Below, piece by piece: positions 22,861 through 34,589 of a stretch of 64,000 nucleotides of DNA; the stretch's first letter is position 1, and each line of letters begins with the position of its first letter. Location of the stretch: assembly GCA_029718625.1 (NCBI GenBank), contig CM056389.1, positions 14,475,723-14,539,722 on the forward strand, read 5' to 3'. The translations under genes and the position numbers were made by a program. The stretch is from Synaphobranchus kaupii. Taxonomy: Eukaryota > Chordata > Actinopteri > Anguilliformes > Synaphobranchidae. The notes below the pieces were generated by a model. The model was not told the DNA's origin and did no database searches. It saw nothing but the letters and a program-made list of their open reading frames with translations.

Positions 22861-23121
22861 TGTAGCGGGTGTAGCTCGGCTAGTTCGCTAGTAAAGCACA
22901 GTGAGGTGCAGTAAAGCGAAGGCCTTGTAGCAGGTTACCGTGACAACACTCTCTGATGACGCAACCCTCAGGGTCAAAATAACAACGTTATCCTTAGCTA
23001 TCGGCGATGTCGTCTTTAGCTGATTGGTAACGCGTTCGCTTGCGAGTGAGAGGAGCGGGGTTCAAATCTCACCTTGGACTTCTGAGTTAAAAGTAAGCTT
23101 CTCTCTTTCTATACGGTTACA
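22861..23121 (+). repeat. Terminal direct repeat, right copy
   Basis: 261 bp, about 98% identical to the left copy by eye. Visible differences are CGACG to CAACG, GAGCGG to GAGAGG, and a shortened A-run before GTAAGCTTC. It carries the same box A-like and box B-like words. The plus ORF starting at 23024 runs out of it and is not a gene. Confidence 0.85.
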
Positions 23122-24379
23122 CTTGTTGCTCACCTCCTTCAAATATGGCATTTGCCTTTTTTTGAGCAACCAACGCCTTAACCAGTTTGACTATAAGATT
23201 GTTAATTTCAGGCAAAAGGCTTTTCACTTTTCTTGTTTACAGCGTAACTATGTATACAAGTATAATACAACAACATGTTTAATTGCTAAAGTGCATGTGT
23301 AGATCTGAAAAGAATCTACAGAGAGCAGAATCTGTAGATTGGCACCTAAAATGAAGGAAAGTCTATTGGTATATACAGTCTTTGTATAGCACAATGACAA
23401 GGGGTACAGCCAAGAAAGTACAACACTATTCTGAAGTGCAAGTTTGATTTGTACTTTACCAATGAACGTTGCTCTTCAAAAGCAAAGGTTTGCTGCAATA
23501 CAGAATGTCCACGGTACTGTCAGTCTTAGAGTCGCCGTACAGTTGTTGACTGAGGCCCCGGAACAGGGGACTGAACTTCCCAACCAATCAATGGCCCTGA
23601 GTAAAGAATTGATTTACCGATTGAAGTTGGAATGAACACAAGAAACCATGAATCTCACAGGGGCACCAGTGGTTAATCATGTAATTAGGTTTTATTTGTC
23701 TCGTTTCTCATGGCGCGCACTGCTAGAGTATTTACCTTCAGTCAATTACGGGGTCGATGGGTGCAGGGATGAGTGTGTGCGTGTGTGTGTGTTTGTGTGC
23801 GTGTCAGCCAGCAAACACGGTTCTCACAGGCTACCCACTCGCAGCCTGCCATCAGCACTGCTGTCGGTCCGCAAGCATTGTGCAAATCGACACGACAATG
23901 GTCCACCAGAGGACAGTTGAGGTAATCAATTGAGGAGGATCAACATTGTAAAGAACGCAAAACACTTGGCGGACGGTCTCGCCACAAGCGGAGCGCGGTC
24001 GCGTGGGGACAGCCGGCACTGACAGTGGTCAAACAGCTGCTTGCCAGCGTGCATGTGTGTCCATGTGTGCAGGCACACACGCACGCACGCACATGTCTCT
24101 TTGGCTCGACTGGAGACGTAGGCACGGGTAGTCCACTGAGCAGCTGAGACGCTGTCTAGTTAGGTACCGTAACTCAGTGCGACAGAGTTAAGGTATTTTT
24201 GCTTTGAGATGACAGGATGGCTCGACTGATTCCTGGCAGACAGACAGGTCCATTTGGGTGTGATTTTTTTTAAATATCCTCGCTTTTCATTTATTTGTAT
24301 GTTATCTATATCATTGTTTTGCCTTTTCACACCTGCTGTTTATTTTGTCATCTTAATGCATCTCGACACCGTTCCTTTC
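23122..24379. other. Non-coding stretch with (GT)n
   Basis: A GT-rich simple repeat at about 23772-23806 and a CA/CG-rich tract at about 24055-24092. No recognised gene. Confidence 0.6.
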
Positions 24380-24700
24380 AGGCGGCCGTCTGTTATTCTG
24401 CGCACACGTGCGATCGCGTCTCCGTATGACAGATGGGCTCCGGAATGTTCCTCCTGTCTGACAGTAATAAGAGGCCGTCTACTGCGCTGTTCATTTGAAA
24501 TGTCGGATGGAGCAATAACACGACAAAAACGGGCGCCGGTGATATTCATTTGCGGCGCGCTTTTATTTCCTTAAGGACTCCTTAATTCATTAGCTTAATC
24601 ATTGTCCCCCTGTTTTAAGGGACATTCTAGAATCTAAAAGCAGATAAATCTTTAAGGTGCGCCAAGGTGGATTACTGCAATGGCTCGATTAGGTGTTTTT
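24380..24700. promoter_or_regulatory. Possible conserved regulatory element
   Basis: A compact unique block with higher CpG (GCGATCGCG, GGGCGCCGG) and then many short factor-like words: TGACAG and CTGTCTGACAG (TALE type), TTAATTCATTAGCTTAATC (homeodomain type). It lacks repeats and long ORFs with meaning. Enhancer identity is inference from composition. Confidence 0.25.
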
Positions 24701-25350
24701 AGCACATTTAAGTTGACCTTGGAAAAACTAACTGCGGCGGAAAACAAAACTCTACTGCAACAAAATGGCTTACAGTTTGTGTCGAAGCAAATTGTTGAAC
24801 ACTATTCCAGTGCATGTTTAAACATAGCACCAGCACTGTATCTGATGGAAAACATATAAAATGTAGAAGTATAAAAATATATTCCCCATCGAACTTTGCC
24901 TTGCGTAACTTTCACTCTCCTCATAGGCGCTTGGTGAAGACGGAATGTAACTGCCAACAGGAGCACGATGAGGCGCGATGTATTCATTAGCACTTAGATG
25001 CTATCATTAGGGAAGGTGGAGCAAATGCTTATTGTGCTGATTTTACAGTTTGTGCTTTATTAGTATCTCCGGCTGCAAACTTCCTGAGAGTTCAAACTAA
25101 AACTCTGCAGGTCAGAAATGTTGCATCTCCATTTTAAAATAACTACGCGTCCAGGAAAGGATATGAAGACCATCACAAAGGTCACTAATTTATGCCCTTA
25201 GAATAACCACTAAAAACATTCTCCCAGACAACATCTCAGGAGCAAATTATGTACAAGTTTCTATTTTCTAATAACTTACTTCTAACATTATTTGAAAATA
25301 CGTTGAAAGTGAATAAAGTAATGTGCATCAGGTGAAAGTCGAATAAATGG

Positions 25351-25352
<2 letters not shown>
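24701..25352. other. Non-coding stretch
   Basis: No gene or repeat recognised. Confidence 0.6.
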
Positions 25353-25414
<62 letters not shown>

Positions 25415-25427
25415 GCGCACACACACA
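25353..25427. repeat. (AC)n microsatellite, slightly interrupted
   Basis: Pure AC to 25410, then GCACGCGC and a further AC stretch. The minus ORF 25236-25424 (poly Cys-Val) crosses it and is not a gene. Confidence 0.98.
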
Positions 25428-26386
25428 GTTTACCTAGTAGTAAGAGGTTGATTTACAACAATGTTTGCCTTGCGCAGGAAAACAGGGAAGTACTTTACCT
25501 AGCAGTACAGTAGACGGTTCAGGGTCAGGTATTATAATAGTGTTCTAGTGGATGGGATTCGGGACACAACGTTCTGAATGACACTACAGATAACAGCACC
25601 AAAAATTTGCGGGGAGAAATGGGGGAACAAATACAAAAAGCACTAGTACAAAGTGAAACCGTAATAAAATGAAATGTCAAAAAAAGAATCTGAGTACACA
25701 CACAAAAAGAAGAAAGTCCCATATGGGCACAGGACGGGAGCAATAGGGTTTGTGGTATAACCTCTGGCTCCTTAAAATAATGAAGAGCAGCAGTAGAGTC
25801 AGTGATCTTACACTGCACAGGTGTAAGATCGACTTAATAGTGTTGACATTTTACCTAAAACTGCAATGCCCACAATTGCTATATTCCCTTGGACCAATGC
25901 TCATCAGTCTACATTGATTTTTCCAATAATCTAAAAATGGCAGCGTTTGGTGCATTTCATAGTAATATCCACACTGGGGATGTGCAGTCCTCCCAACATG
26001 CTTTGCTGATTCCATCCATTTTGTTGCACGGTGCTTAGCAGTTGAGTTTCTCTTGCAGCCCATATGAGGTCAGCATGATATTTCAAAGCATTTGTCCACT
26101 GATGGTGTTTACTCCTGACAATTGACAAGGTGACATAAAATCGATGTGAAATAACTGGCTGGCTGAGCTCACCTTCGGACTGCATCAATTGACATGGGTT
26201 TTTAAGTCCTGCGTGTTTTCCACCTCTTGACAAAGCCGGAAAAAAAGACATGTGGTGAAATAAAGAATGAATAATGTACTTTGTTCTCAGTTGTACAAGT
26301 ACAATCGGGAATACCATGGGCTGATGGACGTTCTCAACGCATTGTAACAGGAAAAAGACTGTTGTGACCCCAGAGCTTCATACTTT

Positions 26387-26388
<2 letters not shown>
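25428..26388. other. Non-coding stretch
   Basis: Two overlapping minus-strand ORFs (25851-26063 and 25931-26317, the latter 128 codons) have no recognisable domain. Treated as chance. Confidence 0.6.

Positions 26389-26455
<67 letters not shown>
26389..26455. repeat. (TG)n followed by (AG)n microsatellite
   Basis: About 29 TG units, then a short AG run. Confidence 0.98.
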
Positions 26456-27471
26456 TTCACACACATCTGGCCTAATAGCTTCTGTCATTATTTAATACAT
26501 TTTTTCCACTTCAATAAAATCTCAGCTAAGGTAGCCATCATAAGCCATTATTAATAATCTAAGAATGCGTTTGATAAATGTGGCATTACAAAATAATCAA
26601 AGAGCGAGAGTATAATGAGGGGAAGTTGTGTGCGGCTGTTCTTGCTGAACAGAAATTGCCTGTGGGGAAATCAGCAGCATTGTGGGTAGGCTGTAATATA
26701 ATATTAAGAATAATAACTTCACTCGCAAATTAAAAGAACTTGACAAATAAGGAGTTAATAAAATGTCTCGCGCTGAATTGGACCCTGTTATGACATGTAA
26801 ATATGTACTGAGTCATTATAAAGTGGGGAGTTATTATTAACTGTAGGGTCGTGAACTCAACTTGAATTGCACAGCAGCACAGAGGCGACTGGCGAGACGA
26901 TCCTGGAGGTTGTCGTGGAAATGGGAATGGGAACGTGATGGTGGCTCTGTATGTGCGCTGCCACTTTAGATTAAGGGAAAAATAAATAAATAAAAACTTT
27001 GGAAACTCCCAATTTGTGTTTTGCCATCAGTCCTGAGGGGCGTAATCAAATCACTCAACATGGTGAAGAAACATGCCGACGCCCAGCACCGGCCTGGCTA
27101 ACGCAGCAGTTAGAAAATACCTGGGGACAGCATTAACCTGTACCTTCCGCTTTAATAAACTGTTCTACATCCCGCCGGAGCCTTACATCGACCCGCTCTC
27201 TTAAAAACCTACATTCTCTGATGAGGCGCATTACACACACTGCGCAGCTTTCAGTTCAACCCTTAGCCGTCCTCAGATTTAGACCTCCGCTGGGGGACCA
27301 CAAGCAGAGACGCCCGAGGTGGGGGAGGGAGGGAGGGAGGGAGTTAGGTCTACACAATCGGTTCGGTTTTTATTTCACACTTTCATTTTGAACGTGCCTT
27401 TACTGAACTTGCCGTCGAGCAGGCCGAGCAGCAAACCCATACCCAGCATAACTCCGCTCAGTAGTTCTGTT
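26456..27471. other. Non-coding stretch, part possibly regulatory
   Basis: 26560-26900 is AT-rich with ATTA/TAAT-type words and no repeat similarity, so it could be a conserved element. A GGGA repeat (27318-27343) lies near the end. No gene recognised. Confidence 0.5.
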
Positions 27472-27499
27472 GGGGGGGGGGGGGGGGGGGGGTGGGGGG
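27472..27499. repeat. Poly(G) tract
   Basis: G21, T, G6. ORFs on both strands through it (27319-27685) give poly-Gly or poly-Pro and are spurious. Confidence 0.95.
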
Positions 27500-28119
27500 A
27501 CATGGTTGTTGAACAGTGTTGCCCAGGCGCTCTCCGACTGCCTGGTTCCCATCCCAGTGTCAACGTGTCTCGCCTGCTCCCCAATTATCACAGGGCTGAC
27601 AACTTCCTATTTACCAGAATATCTCTTTTTTTCCTCTGAGATGATAAATGGCTTCTATTCTTTGGAAGACTCTGAGAAGGGTTGATGCCTGTCTCTGGTG
27701 ATTAATTAGATATTTGAGAAGGTCATTCCCGCAATCATCGCAAAGAATCCGATTCCTGAACAGACACAATCTGCCGAAATGTCTTTGTGAGAAACAGGAT
27801 CTGATTAGGGTACTGGGTCAAGCCAGCGAGCCAAGATGGTCAGCAGGAATGCTTTCAAATAGGCTGACGTCTCAATTCATTCACAAGGTCAGTTCATTGA
27901 GGTGATAAACTGTTTTGTTATTCCTATGAAAAGCAGTGCAAAAAGTTATCTTCGCCAATTTAAATGATACTGTAGACAAGTGAAGACCTTAAATATATTT
28001 AATTATAAAAGAATTACATATCCAGTTCAAATGTAGTGCTACATTGTCCAAAAGTTGTTTTCATGACAGATAGGCCTAGTTGGAGATACTGTGCAAAGAG
28101 GTAGAAACAAATAATGTAA
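27500..28119. other. Non-coding stretch
   Basis: Nothing recognised. Confidence 0.6.
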
Positions 28120-28357
28120 CTTGCACAACTGGTGTTACAGGCATTGGGAAACAGTTGGCACGTCGATCAGATCTATTGCATTTTGAAGCAGAGAACACCC
28201 TGCCCACTCAAGCCCTCTCTTCCCTCCCATCAACAGCAGGAATAATGACAGGGCAGGTGCACGGCCTGTGGACTCCTGGCATGCTCAGGATTCGATCCAG
28301 CGTACGAGGTTCCTAAAACGAACACCACAGCCCGACAAGCTGCCCAGACAACCCCCA
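28120..28357 (-). mobile_element. Possible tRNA-headed SINE
   Basis: Read on the minus strand from 28357: a box A-like CAGCTTGTCGG, a short arm GTTC / GAAC around a 7-base loop GTTTTAG, and a box B-like GGATCGAATCC with one mismatch to consensus (about 28288-28298). A body of about 150 bp follows, with no clear tail. Without other copies in the window the call is tentative. Confidence 0.4.
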
Positions 28358-28847
28358 TGCAAATGATTTTTTGGGAAATAACTCGTTGTGAATGATTTCA
28401 CTCATATTTCACATTTCTTATACACAGTATTCTTTGTGCAATCAGAACCTCACAAATGTGTTATTTATACATACTCTGGGGCAGTAAAAGATTGCTAATG
28501 TGAAATATCGACATTTGAAGTAACCCAATCATAAACACAAAGAACTATTATAGAAAGTATATGATTGCTAAGCAATTTCAACAAAATCCTCTTTTTAAAA
28601 GCACTAAAATCAGTCAGATAAATGGGCAGGGGAGCATATACACCCATTAGGCATTCCACATTGGTGAAAGAGTAGATTTTCTTCCTCAAAAGGAGGGACT
28701 AAGCTATACAGAGCTGATCATTTTTGTCACACATTCATTCTTTATTAGGATTGTTTCCACTTTTCACACCAGGTTTTATTTGGCATGCTTCATTTTTCTC
28801 AAATGTAAATACCAGTAATTGTTCAGATTCTCAGCTAACTTTTGAGC
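28358..28847. other. Non-coding stretch
   Basis: AT-rich, nothing recognised. Confidence 0.6.

Positions 28848-28887
<40 letters not shown>
28848..28887. repeat. (TAA)13 tail microsatellite
   Basis: A pure TAA tract abutting the 3' end of the 5S-headed SINE, as expected of a SINE tail. Confidence 0.97.
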
Positions 28888-28888
<1 letters not shown>

Positions 28889-29390
28889 TGGCCTTGGATT
28901 TACATAGCGCTCTTCTCATATGCAAAGCGCTTTACAGGGATAAGGAGGGGAAATTCGCCACAACCACCACCAATGTGTAGCACCCACAAGGGTGATGAAT
29001 GCTCACCACACATCAGCTGAGGTGGAGAAGTTTTGGCCAATTACACAGGGGAATGATTAGGTGGCAGGTTGAGAGTTTAACCAGGACACTGGGGAATCCA
29101 CGACTCTTTGCCATAAGTGTCATGAGATCTTTAATGACCACAATGAGTCAGGACCTCAGTTTAACGTCTCATCCGAAAGAGGGCGTCTCCATAGCACAGT
29201 GTCTCCATCACTGAACAGGGGGCATTGGGGTTTATTTGAACAGAGGGAAGGTCGCCGCCTACTGGCCCACCAGCACCACTTCGAGAAGCAATTTACTAGT
29301 ACCAGCCAAGTACTAACCAAGCCTACACCTGCTTAGCTTCATCCATTCAGCAGTAGCAGGGTACATGGTGGTATGGCTGCTGATGCATTT
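28848..29390 (-). mobile_element. 5S rRNA-headed SINE (SINE3 type) with (ATT)n tail
   Basis: On the minus strand the element starts near 29390. At 29305-29339 it carries the inverse of an internal 5S rRNA segment: CCAAGTACTAACCA and CTGCTTAGCTT read on the other strand as AAGCTAAGCAG and TGGTTAGTACTTGG, the 5S internal promoter region. A body of about 400 bp follows with words common in dispersed fish copies (CACCAATGTGTAGCACCCAC, TTTAATGACCAC, CGTCTCATCCGAA), ending in a (TAA)n run at 28848-28887. 5S-derived SINE3 elements are known from zebrafish; membership here is inferred. Confidence 0.7.
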
Positions 29391-29489
29391 ATTTTCCTTC
29401 ACTGTGAGTTCAAGTGTTTTATAAATAGTAGAAATAACATTTAATTTTCACCTAAATTAGCATTTTTCACTCCATAAGACTGTTTATCG

Positions 29490-29667
29490 CAGTTGCTTTG
29501 GGGAATTTATCCGGATCAACGTTCACCCAGGTAGATATTTTACCGAAGCACTAGAATAGGTACCTTGCTCAACCGTGGTACACTGGTACAAAGGCATTGC
29601 GCCACCTGAGAATCGAACCTACAGCTTACAACCCCAGTTCTCTAGCCATTATGCTACGCCACGCTCA
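29490..29667 (-). mobile_element. tRNA-headed SINE
   Basis: Read on the minus strand from 29667: a box A-like TAGCATAATGG and a box B GGTTCGATTCT, then TTGAGCAAGGTACC, a body word shared with fish tRNA-SINEs. The 3' part is decayed (CCGGATAAATTCC recalls the GGATAAGAG tail word). An old copy. Confidence 0.7.
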
Positions 29668-31137
29668 TAGGTATGAGGCATGAGCCACATCTCAAGCCAT
29701 GTTATAACACACCGTTAAGGGGAATTTTGTTCACATGTGAAGAGAATAGTCTAAAGACCACTGCGAGTTAATCCTTGGGATCACAGGCTCTTGGGAAATA
29801 AGTCTAAAACCAATCTCCAAGACCTAACAAGTGGCCATAACTGCAATGGCCGGATCTATACTTCATACTCCTATGCACCTCCAGATAGATCGATAGAAAT
29901 ATATACTAGAGACAGAGCGAGAGAGAGAGAGAAAAAGAGAGAGGGAGGGGGAGAGAGAGAACTCCATCTTGTGGACTCGGCAATCGAGCTCCTCAGATGC
30001 ATCGTTAATAAGAGGAACAGCATCTATGCTATTCTTCTTGGAGGTGGTGTCTGGGAAGAGGTTTACTGTAGAAATCCAGCTTAATTTAATGTAATCCATA
30101 GCCAATATTTCACACCAAAGAGCTTCTTGAAATGCATAGCCTTTCTCCACATTGCTTGCAAGCAATGTTATGTGGAACCAGATTATATTTTCATGTCCAT
30201 GTAAAGTTGCTGACAACAGCAATACACTGAATTTATATGCCGACAAAATAATCCAGGTCTTATTACGCAGCGTCTGGAGTGACTGTTCTAATTTAGCTGA
30301 CCATTCATCCTGGAAAGAAAGATCTTGAGAAAAAAAGGGATATGAAAACAGTCTAAAGTGAAATGAACGGTTGTTATTTTAGAGCATAATGATGATGAGA
30401 AGAAGCCATTCAGCCCATCTAAGATCACCTTTCACCTATAAACTGGAGAGTATCCATCAGACGGGAAGAGACAAATTTGAAAATATCGGTCTTTCTCAAT
30501 GATATTGAGGAACAAAGATAGCACACCAGGGCTATAACAACATCTAGCATTGCTGTTCATATCATATAACTGTGACACAAGCAGACAACAAAGTTTGCAA
30601 CAAAACATCAAATATACTTCTTCTGCAAGAATGTTCTGGTCACAAATCATAGGTACAAATTCACCAAGCCGCTAACACTGTGTACCGAATGATATCGCAG
30701 GTTGCCCCAATTATAAATGCACCACTCAAGGTTTCTAACACTTGGGAACTCACATTAACAATAATCCAGAGAGCAAACAAATCCAGCATAAGACTCAAGC
30801 CTGCAAGCTTGTTTCAATCGGTGCTTAACAATGCCTTGCTTGTATAGCTGAAAAATGTTACAATGGGACAAAACACATAAAAACAAGCAATAACTCCAAC
30901 ATATCCAATTGTTTTTTTGTTTTTTTTAAATTGTAATTTTTTGTCGTCGCATTCTTATCACCAATTTTATCTCATCTTACAGTACCAGTCATTACTGGCA
31001 TTTTTTCTTTTTATGGTAATGCAGCATGAAAGCCTGCAGTTCAAGACAATATAATATTTCATTTGAATTTCCATAATTTACCAATTATACCCTTTTAACC
31101 GAAGAGGCAAACAAAATCAAGAATAAAGCAAGTAAGG
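29668..31137. other. Non-coding stretch with (GA)n
   Basis: A GA-rich tract at about 29909-29961. ORFs of 70-127 codons (29791-30084 plus, 29863-30246 minus) cross it and have no domain. Confidence 0.6.
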
Positions 31138-31145
31138 TGAACGAG

Positions 31146-31309
31146 GGCTGCACCCTGCTCGTTCAGAACGTTTCACTCCATCCTCTCAAAAACTGGTACT
31201 CTAGAGATCTCACTGAGCTGCTAATTAGTAAAATCAGGTGTGCCAAATTGGGGTTGAAACGGAAACCTACAGGAGGGCAGATATCCAGGAACAGGGTTGG
31301 GGACCACCG
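31146..31309. mobile_element. Palindromic MITE, decayed copy
   Basis: The right half (GCTGCTAATTAGTAAAATCA, GGTGTGCCAAATTGGGGTTG, AACAGGGTTGGGGACCACCG) belongs to the same family as 60129-60321. The left end is degraded (CACCCTGCTCGTTC replaces the intact CCTGTTCCTGG-type arm). Probably a hAT-type MITE. Confidence 0.65.
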
Positions 31310-32539
31310 TCCTTCCGATGTGTTAATCTCAACCTGAAGGTCACACTGGTCTCAATTAAAATCTTAGACCGCATATTTCATCTTATTATATGAGGTTCGG
31401 TAGTTTTCATTTAAGTTCGGAGTGATGAAACCAGCTAAACCTCCCTTAAAAAAACACAAACAAAGCTCCCTAATAGCTTGTGGGTACAGTATTTTCTATC
31501 GATTATCTCCTAAATAAGAGGGATCTTTAGTTTCACAGGTGCAGAATGTCCCACAGAGCACCTGTGACTTGTTGGGCGGAACCGTTTTCTTCGCCACTTC
31601 GTCTTCTTCTGTGGACGGGAGCACTGTCACATTCTCAACACTATAGTGCATAATAAATACATTATAAAATGGCATCGCCTCCAGAGTGTAAGAAATGCAA
31701 TCACGTAATGGCTGGGGAGTCTGTGTTTTTCCAGGTTATCAGGCACTCAATTTTGTGCTTGGGAAGGCTCGCCCAGACACATATCCGTAATATTGATTTG
31801 CTGTCAAATTGATCTGTAGTGTTAAAAGATGCCTTGGGTGGTTACGTGACGAAAAACTCAGGTAAAGTGCAGGGCTGAATGTACAGTAGGACGAAATTAG
31901 CCTACACATCATCATCATCACAAGAATCGGTGGCCGCTCATGGTAGGCCCAAGTATAAACCAGGTGTCTACAGCATTTGCTTTGATTTTTCAAATGATTC
32001 ACAAGCAATTATTCGTTTTCGTGCCACCCTAAAAACACACTCGTCCTTCCTGTAAAGACAAATGTTAAGGGAATAGGAAATGATGTGTGGATCGACCCAA
32101 TCTCCCTGGAATGCGTCGTAAAAACACCCACAGGCAGTGCTAAAACTCAGCCATGTTGAAAGCCAAACAGATGGAGAAACTTTGCTTCTGGGTGTTTGAG
32201 AACAATAAAGTTGTAGAAAATGACTTTTAGGGGCAGATTATCACAAGATGTCTACATGTGGCCCCAAGGTGATTCACACTACAGTACACAAGCCCACTAC
32301 CCCTTTCATTTTTCATTAGTTTGCCAATACAATGTCACTGTTTCAGTTGCAATATTACAAAACAAAACATTTAATACTGCTTATTACAGTATTAAACAAT
32401 TAAATCACACAGTGACTTGTAGTACTATTCCTTGCTGAGCTAAAATTCCCCGCAGGTGAATTCCCCACAGATACTGGTGCTCAGTACCACATCTCAAGGA
32501 CACAACACTGATATCCAGATCAAAAATAGTAGACATCTG
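31310..32539. other. Non-coding stretch
   Basis: No recognised gene. Short ORFs only. Confidence 0.6.
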
Positions 32540-33505
32540 AGGCCTGTATCACAAAGCAGGATTACTGAGTTAGCTGGATAACTGCACTGTCGGGTAAGTG
32601 AGGATTAGGTAAAATGTGAATTATCTGAATCCAACGGTTCCAACAGTCAATGCCCTTGTTAAAACGTTCGGCACTCTGAATACTGAACACAAGCGATATT
32701 GCGTGCTAGAACCCCTCACTTAACCTACATTCAAAATAAGTTTTACGTTATTTAATTTGATAATTATTGTTAAAAATGACAATCATCAATTAAATTGCCG
32801 AATTCTTGAATAGGTAAGTCGAACAGTAACCTGGTGGATCAACTAACAAGCCAAAACAAAGTCTAAATCAGGTCTTGAGATTAAATAATTTTATTAAATG
32901 AAAAACAGTCAATGAGAATAATGACTTGAAATCATACATTCACTAAGGAATGTAGGCTGACTACTTGTAATTTACAAAAGGGAAAACATTAAACCAGACA
33001 TTAATTAGAAAATACCAGTAAAGAGAGAGATAAGCCAGAAATTGCAAATATTATTTATCCTCCAGGAACAGGAATGAAAGGAACTGCCACCACAAAAACA
33101 AAAAGGATGACTTCTTCTCCAAACAAACTCCAAAACTGACTAACTTCTTTCCTTCCATACACTCATAGAATACCTCCACAGGAAGAGCATCCCTGTCCTG
33201 ATTGGGTTAAGGTGTGGGGGAGGGGGGGGGGGGGGGGGGGGGGTCATTTATGACAAAGACTGGCTTATCTTTGATGTTTGTGGGGGTGTGTGAGTGAGAG
33301 ACAGAGAGCGACAGAGATAGAGAGAAGGGGGGGGGGGGGGGAGCCAGGTACTTATATCTAAATATTAGATATCCTACAGCACCGAGTACAACCAGGAACA
33401 GCTCTGTTTACTTCAGTCCATGTTCCGCAGATTATGGAGGGTTCCGGGTTTTACTCGGTGCAGTTATCCAGCTAACTCACTAATCCTGCTTCGTGAATCA
33501 GGCCC
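32540..33505. mobile_element. Non-autonomous DNA transposon with about 50 bp inverted ends
   Basis: The left end (GGCCTGTATCACAAAGCAGG, then ATTACTGAGTTAGCTGGATA, ACTGCAC) is matched inverted at the right end (GTGCAGTTATCCAGCTAACT, CACTAATCCTGCTTCGTGAA, TCAGGCC). Flanks give a candidate 3 bp CTG duplication (32537-32539 and 33506-33508), which would fit a PIF/Harbinger-like element. The interior is non-coding and holds two G runs and a GA-rich patch. Confidence 0.8.
33222..33341. repeat. Two poly(G) tracts with GA-rich DNA between
   Basis: G22 at 33222-33243 and G15 at 33327-33341; between them GTGTGTGAGTGAGAGACAGA-type sequence. Both lie inside the transposon. Confidence 0.95.
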
Positions 33506-34589
33506 CTGATCAGAGGCTGTGTTTGTTTTGTTTTTGTTTTTTTAAATAAAAAAATGTTTTATAAACTCCTTAGGAAATGACATAACGGGTGCTGCATATT
33601 TAATTTCTTCTTTCGGAGCGCTAGTTGGTGGTGTCATTTCTGCATCCTGTACACCAAAGGCCTCGGGGAAGACGGGCCCGTCTGGGCTGCACGCTCTGTC
33701 TACTCCTATTATGGCTGTGACGGAGCAGGAAAGCAAGCTGTCAGCCGCCGTTCACAACCGTTCCCCTGTTCCCCACCCTCTATCTCCCCTAACAGGGAAT
33801 TATCATTTGCACTGGAAGATTAACAACTCCCTCTGGAAATCTGGGCTCATGAAAGCCGATTCTGGGGTGCTAGCCCCTCGCTGGCCTGTGTGGGTTATGC
33901 AGGGTTGCCAAAAGTCCTCTATTAACCAGGGTGTCCTCCATTTCAGCCATATACATTTTGTGGTCTATGGTGAATAACTTGCGCTTATTGGTTATCGTGT
34001 TCCCCAAATGTACTTCAAGTGCTAATTAAGTAGCCAACATTAAACAGAGTAACATGCATCGCATCCCATGAACTTGAATCTGGTCACCCCAGTGAGCCAC
34101 CGGCTGATGTCCGGTCGACCTTTGCCCTTAATTTGGCGACACAGCCACGCCGTCACGTCCCTTATTGTGGAAAAGCGGTGGTTATGCGCCTCATCGTCTG
34201 GCCCATGCTACTCTGCGCTGAACTGTAACGGCATTACATGGCCTGGAGGGAGATATGCGCATACGAGAGCGAACGCCGTGAGCGTGCAGCGCTGGGGCCT
34301 GTGAAAGCCAGAGCGGAGAGGACTCTCGCTGTGCAGCCGGTGGCAATGAATCGCAGGAACGCTGCAGGGTTACAGAGAAATGCTTTATGCAGAATGTCGT
34401 TTTCATTTCCCTGAAGTTGGGAACGTCATTAGACATGTAGGAAAAGCAAAAGGAGGTCCTGAGAGTCTCGCCGTCAAATATTCCACAAACGTCGTTTCAG
34501 TTTTCCATGCAGGGTTGAGGGGATTCTTGTAGTCAGAATAGTACAATGGCAACCACATTGTCATATACTGTCGTTATACATCATCTGTA
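33506..34589. other. Non-coding stretch, part CpG-richer
   Basis: 34080-34350 is richer in CpG (GTCGACC, GCCGTCACGTCCC, GAGCGAACGCCGTGAGCG) with overlapping short ORFs on both strands that have no domain. A regulatory role is possible but unsupported. Confidence 0.5.

Larger units (their letters stand above)
22510..23121 (+). mobile_element. TRIM-like element: two terminal direct repeats with tRNA-like segments
   Basis: Two direct repeats (22510-22772 and 22861-23121) flank an 88 bp spacer. Each begins TGTAGCGGG and ends GGTTACA, the TG...CA ends of LTRs. They differ by about two substitutions and one small A-run difference, so they are young. The spacer ends in a purine-rich AAAGGGGGGTGAG directly before the second repeat, the place of a polypurine tract. 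No clear tRNA primer-binding site (TGG start) follows the first repeat, and the best flanking match is only CTAG/CTTG. The unit has no coding capacity. A simple tandem duplication is less likely, because spacer sequence does not follow the second copy. Confidence 0.6.

Noticed and set aside
25236..25424. ORF with a poly Cys-Val stretch
   Set aside because: Translation of an (AC)n microsatellite on the minus strand.
25931..26317. 128-codon minus ORF
   Set aside because: No recognisable domain and overlapping another meaningless minus ORF in a different frame.
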